This document shows positions 41,277-49,580 of a stretch of DNA of 56,517 bases, in pieces. Made by a program: the position numbers and the translations under genes. The notes under the pieces are model-generated. The model saw nothing but the letters and a program-made list of their open reading frames with translations. It was not told the origin of the DNA and ran no database searches. This DNA is from SICV01 sp038045265 (GTDB lineage Archaea > Nanobdellota > Nanobdellia > Pacearchaeales > GW2011-AR1). The DNA is taken from positions 1 to 56,517 of the forward strand of contig JBBSYL010000030.1 in NCBI GenBank assembly GCA_038045265.1, given 5' to 3'. Positions within the stretch are counted from its first letter, which is position 1, and each line of letters begins with the position of its first letter.

Positions 41277-41774
41277 ATGGGTAATTTAAAAAAGAGAGGA
41301 CAGATACAGCTAAGTTTTGGAATGATATTTTCTATAATTCTTATAATAGCGACTGTTGCTGTTGCTTTCTTTTTTATTAAAAATTTTCTAAATTCGAGTT
41401 CATGCGTGCAGGTGAATAAATTTTATGATGACTTACAGAAAGATATAGACAAAGTCTGGAGAGCGCCACAAGCAGAGGAACTATTTATGATAAATCTGCC
41501 TGGAGGAATTAATGCTGTATGCTTTGGGAATCTTGAATTAGCACAACAGAAAGGTTTTGTACAGGAATATGGAGATTTGAGAAAGTACCAAGAAGATGAG
41601 TCAAACATTTATCTCTATCCGGGGAAAAAGGCGTGCGATGGGGAGCTTGCTGTCAAAGAATTGAAGCACTTTGATGATTCTGATTTCTTCTGCATTAATC
41701 TGGACGCCGATAATAAGATAAAAATAATAAAAGAATCAAGTAAAGATTCACTGGTAAAGATAGAGAGTGAATAA
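41277..41774 (+). CDS. Pilin-like secreted/membrane protein 1
   Basis: A 165-residue protein with a class III (type IV prepilin-like) signal: LKKRG followed by QIQLSFGMIFSIILIIA, a polar start leading into one hydrophobic helix (11-35). The rest is an extracytoplasmic domain with four or five cysteines. Cleavage after the Gly by an archaeal prepilin peptidase is likely. It is the first of four similarly built genes up to 44956, interrupted by an MNT/HEPN module. Confidence 0.7.
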   Translation: MGNLKKRGQIQLSFGMIFSIILIIATVAVAFFFIKNFLNSSSCVQVNKFYDDLQKDIDKVWRAPQAEELFMINLPGGINAVCFGNLELAQQKGFVQEYGDLRKYQEDESNIYLYPGKKACDGELAVKELKHFDDSDFFCINLDADNKIKIIKESSKDSLVKIESE

Positions 41775-41780
41775 ATAACG

Positions 41781-41800
41781 TTTGTAAAATATTTTACAAA
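41781..41800. promoter_or_regulatory. 20-bp palindrome before the MNT/HEPN promoter
   Basis: TTTGTAAAAT-ATTTTACAAA is a perfect palindrome adjoining a GTTTAAATAG TATA box (41802-41810). It may be an operator for the MNT/HEPN pair, or a transcription end for the pilin-like gene. Confidence 0.55.
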
Positions 41801-41824
41801 AGTTTAAATAGCCATATACCATGA

Positions 41825-41856
41825 AATTGGTACAAGTAAACCACTTAATTGGTACA
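41825..41856. promoter_or_regulatory. Direct repeats upstream of the MNT gene
   Basis: AATTGGTACA occurs at 41825-41834 and again at 41847-41856, 22 bp apart, about two helical turns. The first covers the expected transcription start and the second abuts the ATG at 41859. They look like antitoxin operators. Confidence 0.5.
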
Positions 41857-41858
41857 CT

Positions 41859-42479
41859 ATGTTAACAAAGAAACAGATAGCGCTTTTGAAGCCATTCCAA
41901 AGAAATATCTTTCAGGAATACGGATTTAGAGAGCTGGGAAGATTGGCAGGAGAAAAATCTCACAATGCCTTACAGCTGGCGCTCAAGCAATTCTTAAAAG
42001 AAAAACTTGTAAAAGAGAGACAGATAGGAGTTTCAAAACTTTATCAATTAAATACAGACAATGAAGCAATATACGATTATTTAGAGCTCATCAAATATGG
42101 GGGGCTTCCAAAATCTGCCCAATACAGTATTGATAGCATAAAAAAAGAAATTGAAAAATATACTTTATTCTATTCGTTAGTCATATTCGGCTCATATGCG
42201 TTCGGAGAACAGAAAAGAGATTCAGACTTAGATGTAGCAGTCTTAATTCCAGATGAAACTCAAAGAAAAAAAATGGACATTGCTATTAATATGTCTGAGA
42301 TACATTCACTTATACATACACACATATTTGCATTTACATTTAATGAATTCTTTGAGATGCTTACTAATAAAGAAGCTAATGTAGGAAAAGAAATTGCCAA
42401 TAAACATCGGGCAGTACATAACATTAATATATTTTATAAAATTATAAAGAAGGCATTAGAACATGGATTCAGATATTAA
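41859..42479 (+). CDS. MNT-type nucleotidyltransferase with N-terminal HTH (antitoxin)
   Basis: A 206-residue protein. Residues 1-70 form a winged-helix-like domain, and residues about 100-200 are a minimal nucleotidyltransferase with VIFGSYAFGEQKRDSDLDVA, the GS-x(10)-D-x-D catalytic motif. MNT antitoxins can block HEPN toxins by AMPylation. Its 3' end overlaps the HEPN gene by 17 nt. The HTH domain probably binds the repeats before its start. Confidence 0.82.
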   Translation: MLTKKQIALLKPFQRNIFQEYGFRELGRLAGEKSHNALQLALKQFLKEKLVKERQIGVSKLYQLNTDNEAIYDYLELIKYGGLPKSAQYSIDSIKKEIEKYTLFYSLVIFGSYAFGEQKRDSDLDVAVLIPDETQRKKMDIAINMSEIHSLIHTHIFAFTFNEFFEMLTNKEANVGKEIANKHRAVHNINIFYKIIKKALEHGFRY

Positions 42480-42960
42480 TCGTTCATTGGAACGCGCAGA
42501 AAATGAACTTGTGTTTGCAAAAGCAATCAAATTACTTAGTGACAGCGAGGGTATAAAGAGAGATGTCTTTAAGATAGCCGAAAAAACAACATTTTACAGC
42601 GGAGTTATTGAACACTCATACTACTCTATCTTCAACAGTGCTAAAGCATATATTATCTTTAAGAAGATTATCCTGCCCGAACAAGGACAGCATCAAGCAG
42701 TTTATTATCAATTTAAGAAACTTGTACAACAAGGAATTATTTCAGAAGATTTATTAAAAATGTACGAAGAAGTAAAGGTAAAAGCGGATGTGCTTCTTGA
42801 AATTCTTGAAAAAGAAGAAGAAAAGCGTACAAAATATACTTATAAAATTCTTCCTCAGGCAAATAAAGAACCAGCACAGCAATCCTTAAACAACGCCCAG
42901 TTCTTTTATAACTACATCAGGCAATTTATCCAACAAGGAGATAAAGAAAATGAACAATAA
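42463..42960 (+). CDS. HEPN-domain protein (toxin partner)
   Basis: A 165-residue helical protein with the HEPN pattern KTTFYSGVIEHSYYSIFNSA and a long C-terminal helix. I do not see the R-x(4-6)-H RNase motif of many HEPN toxins, so it may be a divergent or differently acting member. It overlaps the MNT gene upstream and the pilin-like gene downstream (11 nt), so the module is read into the pilin-like operon. Confidence 0.75.
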   Translation: MDSDINRSLERAENELVFAKAIKLLSDSEGIKRDVFKIAEKTTFYSGVIEHSYYSIFNSAKAYIIFKKIILPEQGQHQAVYYQFKKLVQQGIISEDLLKMYEEVKVKADVLLEILEKEEEKRTKYTYKILPQANKEPAQQSLNNAQFFYNYIRQFIQQGDKENEQ

Positions 42961-43921
42961 AGGATTTGAATTCAGTTTTGGATGGATATTTTCTATAATT
43001 GTTGGAATAGCAGTACTTGCACTTGCTATTTTTGCAGTTACGAGTTTGATAAATCAGGAAAGGTATATTTTAGATACGGAGAGTGCTCAGCAACTTGAAG
43101 CTTTGCTGAATCCATTGCAAACTGGAGGAGAATCTTTAAGCAGGCCTGGAAAAATAACTTTCCCTATTGAAAGTCAGATAATTACAAGATGTGATAGCAG
43201 AGGGAAATACGGAGAAAACACTATAAGCGTTGGAGGCAAAGTAAGCGTTGGAAGTCAAAATCAGGAACAGGGATTTGAAAGTAGAATAGAAGCACATTAT
43301 ATTTTTTCTGAAAAGGTTATGCAAGGAAAAGAATTTTCTGTACTCGTAAGGCCATTTTACTTTCCATATAAAGTCGGAGATACTATAATTCTTTGGACTG
43401 GGAAATATTGTTTAATAAATCCTTTTCAAGGTATACGTGATAATCTTGAAGGATTAAATGCTTCTGGAATTAGAATTGTTGATGATGTTAGGATGTGTGG
43501 TGCTGACGAAAAAAAAGTGTGTTTTGGTACAGACTCTGGAGTTGGAAGCAGTTTTTGTAATATTGAAGTTAATGGTGACGATGAAAAAGGAAGTGTAAAG
43601 AAAAATAGCAGGAGAGTTTATTATGAGTCTGGTTTGGTATATGCTGCTATCTTCTCTGATGTTGATAATTATGAGTGTAATGTTAAAAGACTTGCTTTGA
43701 GGGCGAAAAGCCTTGCAGATACATATTCTAGAAAGGCACAGCTTGTTTCAGCACAGTCTGGGGATGCATGCGGTTCCTCGCTTGTTGGGTTGATGGATAA
43801 CTATGCATTAAACCTTGAGATAAACGGCTCTAGAGAGTTAAGCACTGCAAGGATTCTTGCAAAACAGATAGAAGAAGTGCAAGAGCCATTGCTTTGTTCT
43901 TTGTGGAGGTCTGGAGAATGA
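42950..43921 (+). CDS. Pilin-like secreted/membrane protein 2
   Basis: A 323-residue protein with a class III-like N-terminus (NNKG then FEFSFGWIFSIIVGIAVLAL) and one hydrophobic helix at about 10-31, followed by an extracytoplasmic domain with several cysteines. The helix closely resembles that of protein 1 (SFG-IFSII). It may be a pseudopilin or pilus tip component; length well above major pilins suggests a minor subunit. Confidence 0.7.
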   Translation: MNNKGFEFSFGWIFSIIVGIAVLALAIFAVTSLINQERYILDTESAQQLEALLNPLQTGGESLSRPGKITFPIESQIITRCDSRGKYGENTISVGGKVSVGSQNQEQGFESRIEAHYIFSEKVMQGKEFSVLVRPFYFPYKVGDTIILWTGKYCLINPFQGIRDNLEGLNASGIRIVDDVRMCGADEKKVCFGTDSGVGSSFCNIEVNGDDEKGSVKKNSRRVYYESGLVYAAIFSDVDNYECNVKRLALRAKSLADTYSRKAQLVSAQSGDACGSSLVGLMDNYALNLEINGSRELSTARILAKQIEEVQEPLLCSLWRSGE

Positions 43922-44433
43922 TGAACAATAAGGGGCAGATAAAAATTCAGGAAATGGCTTTTGTACTGATGGCTATATTTGTATTTTTTGCTCTAGTCGG
44001 TTTGATGTTTATTTCTTATAGAGTTTCAAATTTGAGAGAAGGTTCTGAAGTAATAAAGGAAGATGCAACGAAAGAATTGCTTAAAAATATTGCAAACACT
44101 CCTGAATTATCTTGGGCGGGCTGTTCAAACTGCATAGATCTTGATAAGGCAGTTGTATTAAACGGAAATGGAAGCAGTGAAGAACAATATGCTGGTCTCT
44201 TTGGATTAAATTATATGAAGATAGAAAGAATTTATCCAAAAAGAGAAGACGGAGAGTGCATTTTGGGAGCTTATCCAAGATGTAGTGAATTAACGTTAGT
44301 AGATACAAAAGAAGTAAAGGGGACGAGCAGTAGTGCGTTTGTTGCATTGTGTAAATGGGATGGAGAATTGAATACAGAAGTTTGTGAATTAGGAAGAGTA
44401 ATTGCTTCCGGGAGCGGGTTGAATGAGAATTAA
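43918..44433 (+). CDS. Pilin-like secreted/membrane protein 3
   Basis: About 171 residues beginning MMNNKGQIKIQEMAFVLMAI. The N-terminus NNKG-Q fits a class III signal and one helix spans about 12-33. The C-terminal domain has paired cysteines (WAGCSNC). The start is chosen at 43918 because GGAGG lies about 8 nt upstream; it overlaps the previous stop. Confidence 0.7.
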   Translation: MMNNKGQIKIQEMAFVLMAIFVFFALVGLMFISYRVSNLREGSEVIKEDATKELLKNIANTPELSWAGCSNCIDLDKAVVLNGNGSSEEQYAGLFGLNYMKIERIYPKREDGECILGAYPRCSELTLVDTKEVKGTSSSAFVALCKWDGELNTEVCELGRVIASGSGLNEN

Positions 44434-44956
44434 AAATAAAAAGGGACAGGAGGAGATGGTAGGGTTTGCATTAATAGTAATTATAGTGGCTGTTGTGGGT
44501 GTTGTGCTGCTAGGATTTGCTTTGAGGAATCCAGGAGAAAGTAGCGAAGCAAGCAGTGTTGAAGTTAATCAGTTTCTTGAAAGTTTGGCTCATGTGACAA
44601 GCGATTGCGATTATAATTCTAGAAATGATTTTGCAAGCATGGAGGAATTGGCAAGAGAGTGTTATACCAATCCAGCAGACACATGTACGGGAAGTGAAGA
44701 AAATGTATGTAATGCATTGAATGAGAGTTTGAAAGGGATTATAAGCAAGGGATTAGACATAGGAACTGAAAAATACTATGAAGGGTTTGAAATGAATATA
44801 GGTTTTGAGCCTAAGGAAGTTGGGGAAGAAGAGGTTGAGATAATAAGTCTAAAGGAAGGTAGTTGTGAAGGGAGAAAGGTGGGGGGAGAATACCTTATAA
44901 GCAGTTCAAGAGCAAGAGGAAGTATTGCAATGAATTTAGTATTGTGCTTAGAATAA
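44423..44956 (+). CDS. Pilin-like secreted/membrane protein 4
   Basis: A 177-residue protein with NKKGQEEMVGFALIVIIVAV at residues 4-23, a class III signal with the KKGQ cleavage context and the E at +3 or +4, followed by one helix. The domain outside is Cys- and Glu-rich. It overlaps protein 3 by 11 nt and closes the operon. Confidence 0.72.
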   Translation: MRIKNKKGQEEMVGFALIVIIVAVVGVVLLGFALRNPGESSEASSVEVNQFLESLAHVTSDCDYNSRNDFASMEELARECYTNPADTCTGSEENVCNALNESLKGIISKGLDIGTEKYYEGFEMNIGFEPKEVGEEEVEIISLKEGSCEGRKVGGEYLISSSRARGSIAMNLVLCLE

Positions 44957-44960
44957 AGAG

Positions 44961-45320
44961 TTAGACATGGACTATTATATTTATTGAATCTACAACTAAT
45001 TTTGGTTTTAATCTTTCCCTTTTACCTGTCTTCTCTGCTATCATATCTATAAAACCAAAACGCTCAAGGAGCTTAATGTCTTCTTTTACTGACTTGAAAT
45101 CTCTACCCAGCATCTTTGCAAGCTCATAGATAGACTTAGGTTTCTTGGTTTTTATTACGTTTAGAAGGCGTGCCTTTTCATTTGATAATAGCTTTCTTAG
45201 TGCTGAAAGACCTTCAAAATCTCCTCCTTCTTCAGAAGGAGAAAGCATCTTAAAAAATGCTTCGAACCTTCCTGCCTTTTCGAATACTGTTATCTCTCTC
45301 GTCTTTGTTCTCGTCGCCAT
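44961..45320 (-). CDS. Winged-helix transcriptional regulator
   Basis: A 119-residue protein. Residues 40-100 form a winged helix: LSNEKARLLNVIKTKKPKSI, then YELAKMLGRDFKSVKEDIKL as helix-turn-helix and ERFGFIDMIAE before the wing. It resembles the HVO_A0114/MarR-type archaeal family often fused to or paired with toxins. It is divergent from the S-layer gene; a 10-bp inverted repeat in the gap could be its operator. Confidence 0.75.
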   Translation of the reverse strand: MATRTKTREITVFEKAGRFEAFFKMLSPSEEGGDFEGLSALRKLLSNEKARLLNVIKTKKPKSIYELAKMLGRDFKSVKEDIKLLERFGFIDMIAEKTGKRERLKPKLVVDSINIIVHV

Positions 45321-45370
45321 TTTGTATATCTGTTAAGGTAAAACCTATATCTGATAAATATTATTATGTA

Positions 45371-45397
45371 TATATATGTTTTGGTCTAACATATATA
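45371..45397. promoter_or_regulatory. Inverted repeat upstream of the winged-helix gene
   Basis: TATATATGTT and AACATATATA, perfect 10-bp arms with a 7-nt spacer, lie 50-75 nt before the regulator's start at 45320. A plausible dimer binding site; AT-richness lowers certainty. Confidence 0.4.
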
Positions 45398-45434
45398 TTA
45401 TGCTGCTTGTTTTAATACCCTATGATATAGTCAT

Positions 45435-45458
45435 TCACTGTGTTGCAATTCACAGTGA
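45435..45458. promoter_or_regulatory. Inverted repeat upstream of the S-layer TATA box
   Basis: TCACTGTG and CACAGTGA, perfect 8-bp arms with an 8-nt spacer, end about 10 nt before the S-layer TATA box. The position suits an activator site. Confidence 0.55.
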
Positions 45459-45467
45459 TAGCACAAG

Positions 45468-45477
45468 CCTTATATAG
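45468..45477 (+). promoter_or_regulatory. S-layer gene promoter (TATA box)
   Basis: CCTTATATAG predicts a start near 45500 and a leader of about 190 nt. A second TATA-like TTTTTAAAGG at about 45533-45542 could give a shorter leader. Confidence 0.6.
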
Positions 45478-45497
45478 GGTTCTAGGAGGAGATTTGT

Positions 45498-45694
45498 AAC
45501 CACCCCTATTGTGCGAATTAGGTAGGGATAAGTTTTTAAAGGCTTGAAAGCTAATTCATATTACTCTAGTAAGCTAGGGTTAGTTATGCTTTACGCATAG
45601 CGTCTCGGCGGGTTGCCTCTTAGAAGCAACCTCCCTCACGGGAATCCTGCGGGATTGCCAATGACAACAAAGCTGAAAGGAGGTTATGAAAAGA
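45498..45694 (+). promoter_or_regulatory. Structured 5' leader of the S-layer mRNA
   Basis: This stretch without an ORF is much richer in G and C than its surroundings. It contains stems TATGC/GCATA (45585-45599), GGTTGC/GCAACC (45611-45631) and AATCC/GGATT (45643-45656), ending in an AAAGGAGGT ribosome-binding site at 45676-45684. A long structured leader with a strong ribosome-binding site is exceptional here, where most genes look leaderless, and probably gives mRNA stability or high expression. Confidence 0.6.
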
Positions 45695-48262
45695 ATGTTT
45701 AAATTTAAAAAGATTGCATCTGTTATTGTAGGTACAGTTCTAGCAAGCTCGACAATCGCATTTGCTGCTGCGGCTAATTACCCAGACCCATTCATAAAGA
45801 GTGGAAATGCTGATATCGCTGTTGTTTATGGAAGTAACTCCGGAGCCGAATTCGACTTACTGGCGGTACTCGATATAAATAGCAACTTGCAGACTACACT
45901 TGCTACACAGACTGCATCTGGTGGCTCAAGCGGCTCGAGAGCTTCTGGCAATGACTTCGTTCAATTGGATAAATCAAACAACAGATTAAATCTGGGAGAT
46001 GCCATTAGTGGACCTTTTGGTACTTCAGTTGACGAAGATGACTTACCTGGATTGTTGGCAGACGGTACATACACCGCTGACGACTCTGACACATTTGATT
46101 ATGAGCAGAAAATAACTCTAGGTGCTGCAGAATTAGCCTATTTCAGAGATTCTGATTACGAAGCCCTTGCGGGACTTAGTAGCAGAACACCTTCTATAGG
46201 AATAAATATTTCTGACAGCCAGTTTGTTCTTAACTACACTCTTGACTTCCTTGATGATGCTGAATCTGATGTCGCTTCAAGTGATTTAGAAGATTTGGAA
46301 GGTAGCTTCTTGCCTCTATTTGGTAAGACTTTCTACGTTTCAGATTGGAAAAATGGAACTGTCGCGGGCAACACTGGAAAGTTGACTCTTCTTGATTCTG
46401 CAACAAAAGGCATAATTAAAGAGGGAGAGACTATTACTTTAACACAGGGAGGCAAATCATACGAGGTTAAGATTTCATATGTAGATTCTGACAGCGCAAA
46501 ACTTTCTATAAATGGCAAGCTAACAAGCGACCTTACAAAGGGCCAGACAGAAAAATTACCTGACGGAACATATGTAGGAATAACTGAAGTTACTAAACTT
46601 GAAGTAGCAGGGGAACTTGGTACAGTAGAGTTTAGTTTAGGTTCAGGAAAACTCGAGTTGACACACGGCTCTGAAGTAATTCTTAACGGAGACACAATCT
46701 CTGACTTAAGAAGTTATATGGAGAAAGGAAGTGCGAGTGCTGGAACAGAAAAAGTGAACAAAATCGTTCTTGAGTGGAAAGCTGAAGATGAATTGTTCAT
46801 ATCACCTGATTTAGATATAACAATGCCAGGATTTGGAGGCCTTAGCTTCACAATGAATGCGCTTGTTAGAAGCACTGAGGAGAAGATAACTATTGAAGCG
46901 GACGGAGATAATAGCGTTCAGTTAATAATTCCAGTTAAAGATGGAATTGCTGATATAAACTTGCTATATTCAAACTCTACTGATAAGTACATTGGAATTG
47001 GAAAAGATTCTGATGAACACCTTGCAACCTCTTCTATAAACAGGTTGACTTTCTGGGATAAGAAAAACAATGTTGATTGGCACAAGCAATTTGTAGCAAC
47101 CTATAACGACACTGATAGTGCTCAATCTTATGTACTCTCCTTTAAACCAAAGGCAGATACATCAAATAATAGAAATGAGACTGATATCAAGAACGAAGTT
47201 ACAGGAGTGTTTATAGCGACTGATAAAGTTGCTGGAGATGAGATTACACTTGGAGATGTTTCATTTACAATTGAAAGTATCTTTGTAAACTCAACTGATA
47301 AGTATGTAAACATCACGGCAGGCACAAATGTAAACTTCAACACTGTTTATTCAGCAGGAGGATTGAGATTTTACTTACCTGTTGCTGTTTCAACTATTGG
47401 TGGTACAATGGCTCCTACCGAATCAGTTGGTGTTGGTCCTTCTCAGTTACATAATGCATACGCTGAGCCAAACGATCGATATGGAGTTATCAACTTCACA
47501 GGAGATGGTGCGTCTGATGTTGCTGGAAGCATGGTGGGACACAACAATACTGAATGGTATCTTACTATGGATGGCGAGGATAAAGATGACAATATCGCAG
47601 GCGGAGTATTATTTGAAGCGAGATTAAATCATAACTCACAAAACGAAGTCACAGTAGACCAATTAAATACAACAACACAAACTTTTGCTGGAACAGGCGG
47701 AGTTCGTGGGTTGGAGCTTGGAGATACAAAAGTCTATCAGACATATGTCTATGACGATATTGCTACAAGAATTCTTCACTACACAGATCCAGACCAAGAC
47801 AGAGCGGAAGTTTACTATCCTTCTGGAAAGTCTGAATCTTATGCAGAGGTATTCTTGAAGAGTGCTACTGCTACTGTAACGGGAGCAACAAATGGCTCAA
47901 CAGGATCTATCAAAGAGCTTGGTAATGTCTATTTCAAAGACAATGAAGCAAGCAAATTTGATGGAAAGAACCTTATCGTTGTTGGTGGAAGCTGTGTTAA
48001 CAAGTTAGCCTCAGAGCTATTGGGCGGAGCTGGATGCGGACAGTCATTCGAGGATGCAACAGGAGTCGGAACTGGTAATTTCTTAATCCAGACCTTCTCA
48101 AGATCTAACGACAAAGTGGCAACACTTGTTGCTGGATACAATGTTGATGATACTCGAAATGCTGCAAAAGTATTGACTACTGCTACTGTAGATACTACAG
48201 CCAGTAAGAAGTACAAGAGCACTAGCGCTACAACAGTAGAACTGGTCGAAGCGGCTGTTTAA
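45695..48262 (+). CDS. S-layer protein
   Basis: An 855-residue secreted protein, the likely main surface lattice subunit. It starts with a signal peptide (MFKFKKIASVIVGTVLASST, then AFAAAANYPDPF near the cleavage site) and the N-terminal S-layer domain pattern GNADIAVVYGSNSGAEFDLL. It has many N-x-S/T sites, which fits N-glycosylation by the AglB pathway. The start is ATG 45695, because GGAGGT ends only 1 nt before the ATG at 45686 but 10 nt before this one. No C-terminal membrane helix is seen. Confidence 0.9.
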   Translation: MFKFKKIASVIVGTVLASSTIAFAAAANYPDPFIKSGNADIAVVYGSNSGAEFDLLAVLDINSNLQTTLATQTASGGSSGSRASGNDFVQLDKSNNRLNLGDAISGPFGTSVDEDDLPGLLADGTYTADDSDTFDYEQKITLGAAELAYFRDSDYEALAGLSSRTPSIGINISDSQFVLNYTLDFLDDAESDVASSDLEDLEGSFLPLFGKTFYVSDWKNGTVAGNTGKLTLLDSATKGIIKEGETITLTQGGKSYEVKISYVDSDSAKLSINGKLTSDLTKGQTEKLPDGTYVGITEVTKLEVAGELGTVEFSLGSGKLELTHGSEVILNGDTISDLRSYMEKGSASAGTEKVNKIVLEWKAEDELFISPDLDITMPGFGGLSFTMNALVRSTEEKITIEADGDNSVQLIIPVKDGIADINLLYSNSTDKYIGIGKDSDEHLATSSINRLTFWDKKNNVDWHKQFVATYNDTDSAQSYVLSFKPKADTSNNRNETDIKNEVTGVFIATDKVAGDEITLGDVSFTIESIFVNSTDKYVNITAGTNVNFNTVYSAGGLRFYLPVAVSTIGGTMAPTESVGVGPSQLHNAYAEPNDRYGVINFTGDGASDVAGSMVGHNNTEWYLTMDGEDKDDNIAGGVLFEARLNHNSQNEVTVDQLNTTTQTFAGTGGVRGLELGDTKVYQTYVYDDIATRILHYTDPDQDRAEVYYPSGKSESYAEVFLKSATATVTGATNGSTGSIKELGNVYFKDNEASKFDGKNLIVVGGSCVNKLASELLGGAGCGQSFEDATGVGTGNFLIQTFSRSNDKVATLVAGYNVDDTRNAAKVLTTATVDTTASKKYKSTSATTVELVEAAV

Positions 48263-48306
48263 AGAGACAGAAAATTTTTATTTTTTTTATTTTTCTCTTT
48301 TTTTAT

Positions 48307-48327
48307 TTAGAGGATTATGTCCTCTAA
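48307..48327 (+). terminator. S-layer transcription terminator region
   Basis: Long T-rich runs (48277-48306) follow the stop, then a hairpin with an 8-bp stem TTAGAGGA/TCCTCTAA and a 5-nt loop. Oligo-T tracts are the known archaeal termination signal. Confidence 0.55.
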
Positions 48328-48396
48328 TTTCTCTTTTTGGAAAATAGTTATTTTTAGTTAGCTTTTGCTTGACAAAAACCATAAGATTTAAATAGC

Positions 48397-48420
48397 ATTT
48401 AATATTAATAAGTATTAAAT
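48397..48420. promoter_or_regulatory. Inverted repeat over the start of the solo MNT gene
   Basis: ATTTAATA and TATTAAAT arms (8 bp, 8-nt spacer) cover the expected transcription and translation start; GATTTAAATAG TATA box lies at 48385-48395. Could allow autorepression. Confidence 0.45.
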
Positions 48421-49249
48421 GGTAAGAGTATTAACTGAAAGGGAAAAGGAAATAATAGAAAAGAAAATGAAAGGGATTAGTTTGACTCAGAATGAGTCAA
48501 ATATCTTAAGTAAAGTTATCAGACCAAAGCTTAAAGAAATATGTAAAATAAACGCTGAAATGGTTTTGGGTAGAATTGAATACAATCAAATCAGTAAATC
48601 AATTGAAAACAAGATAAAAAAAATCATACTTGAAAATATTGATAATGTGGAAGCTCTTATACTGCACGGCTCCGCAGTTCAGACTAATTACCAAGAATAT
48701 AATGATATAGATATTATCATTGCGGTAAAAAAAATTTTGAAAGAAGAAACAAAGAGAAAATTGATAAAAAAAATTGAAAAAGAAGGAAGGTGGAATAAAT
48801 TGAAATTAGACATTCAGATATATTCAAAAGAATCAATTATAAACCAATACTCAAACAATCCCTCCCTTATTTACCAGTTAAAAGACAGTAAAATTATTTA
48901 TGGCAATATAGAAATTCCCAAGAAGATAGAGCTTACTCCTTTAAGTTTGAAAATGAAGCTTGATTGGAGTGAAGGACTTGAAGAGGATTCTTCAGGAAGA
49001 GAGATATACTATTCAATAAGAAATGCACTTCTCGTGCTTCTTCTTATAAACAAAAGAGTAGACAATTATCAATTAAATTATAATCTTATATGTTTATTAG
49101 GAAAGGATATGCTTAAAAAATTAAAGGATAATTCTGCTTCAAAAGATGAAAAGAATTTGGCTTTAAACTACCTCTCCTTACTTACACGGAACATAGAAAA
49201 CCAACTTAAAAATTCAAAATGGGAAAAGATAGAAATAGAAAATCATTGA
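48419..49249 (+). CDS. Nucleotidyltransferase-domain protein (pol-beta fold)
   Basis: A 276-residue protein with a nucleotidyltransferase motif ALILHGSAVQTNYQEYNDID (G-S and D-x-D) near residues 78-98 and a helical C-terminal half like that of larger archaeal nucleotidyltransferase proteins. Residues 1-60 are basic and helical. It resembles stand-alone MNT or antitoxin-type proteins. The next gene overlaps it by 31 nt and may be its partner. Confidence 0.7.
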   Translation: MVRVLTEREKEIIEKKMKGISLTQNESNILSKVIRPKLKEICKINAEMVLGRIEYNQISKSIENKIKKIILENIDNVEALILHGSAVQTNYQEYNDIDIIIAVKKILKEETKRKLIKKIEKEGRWNKLKLDIQIYSKESIINQYSNNPSLIYQLKDSKIIYGNIEIPKKIELTPLSLKMKLDWSEGLEEDSSGREIYYSIRNALLVLLLINKRVDNYQLNYNLICLLGKDMLKKLKDNSASKDEKNLALNYLSLLTRNIENQLKNSKWEKIEIENH

Positions 49250-49530
49250 TAAGGCTCATTGCAAACACAATTGTACATAAAATTGTGGCAGAACACACAA
49301 ACAGACCCGAATCAAAAGAATTTCTTAATTCAGAAGTAATAGAATACAGAAGCCAGACAGAAAAAATGTCTAAAAACTATAACTGGAATGACGAAGACAA
49401 GGGAATAATAAAAGAAAAGGCATTGGAACAAATAAAAAAGAAAATGTCATTCAAATACTCTGATGTTTCCTTCTCTCATGAAGAAGCTGAAGGACTAATA
49501 GATGGGGAAATTACAAACATTGGCATTTAG
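49219..49530 (+). CDS. Hypothetical protein, possible partner of the nucleotidyltransferase
   Basis: A 103-residue charged helical protein starting inside the 3' end of the nucleotidyltransferase gene. No family recognised. The overlap and shared strand suggest a two-gene module, perhaps toxin-antitoxin; that is inference. Confidence 0.55.
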   Translation: MGKDRNRKSLIRLIANTIVHKIVAEHTNRPESKEFLNSEVIEYRSQTEKMSKNYNWNDEDKGIIKEKALEQIKKKMSFKYSDVSFSHEEAEGLIDGEITNIGI

Positions 49531-49580
49531 CCAAATTAAGCTTCCATTAAATTTTTAAATCACCTATAATTAGGTTTTTG

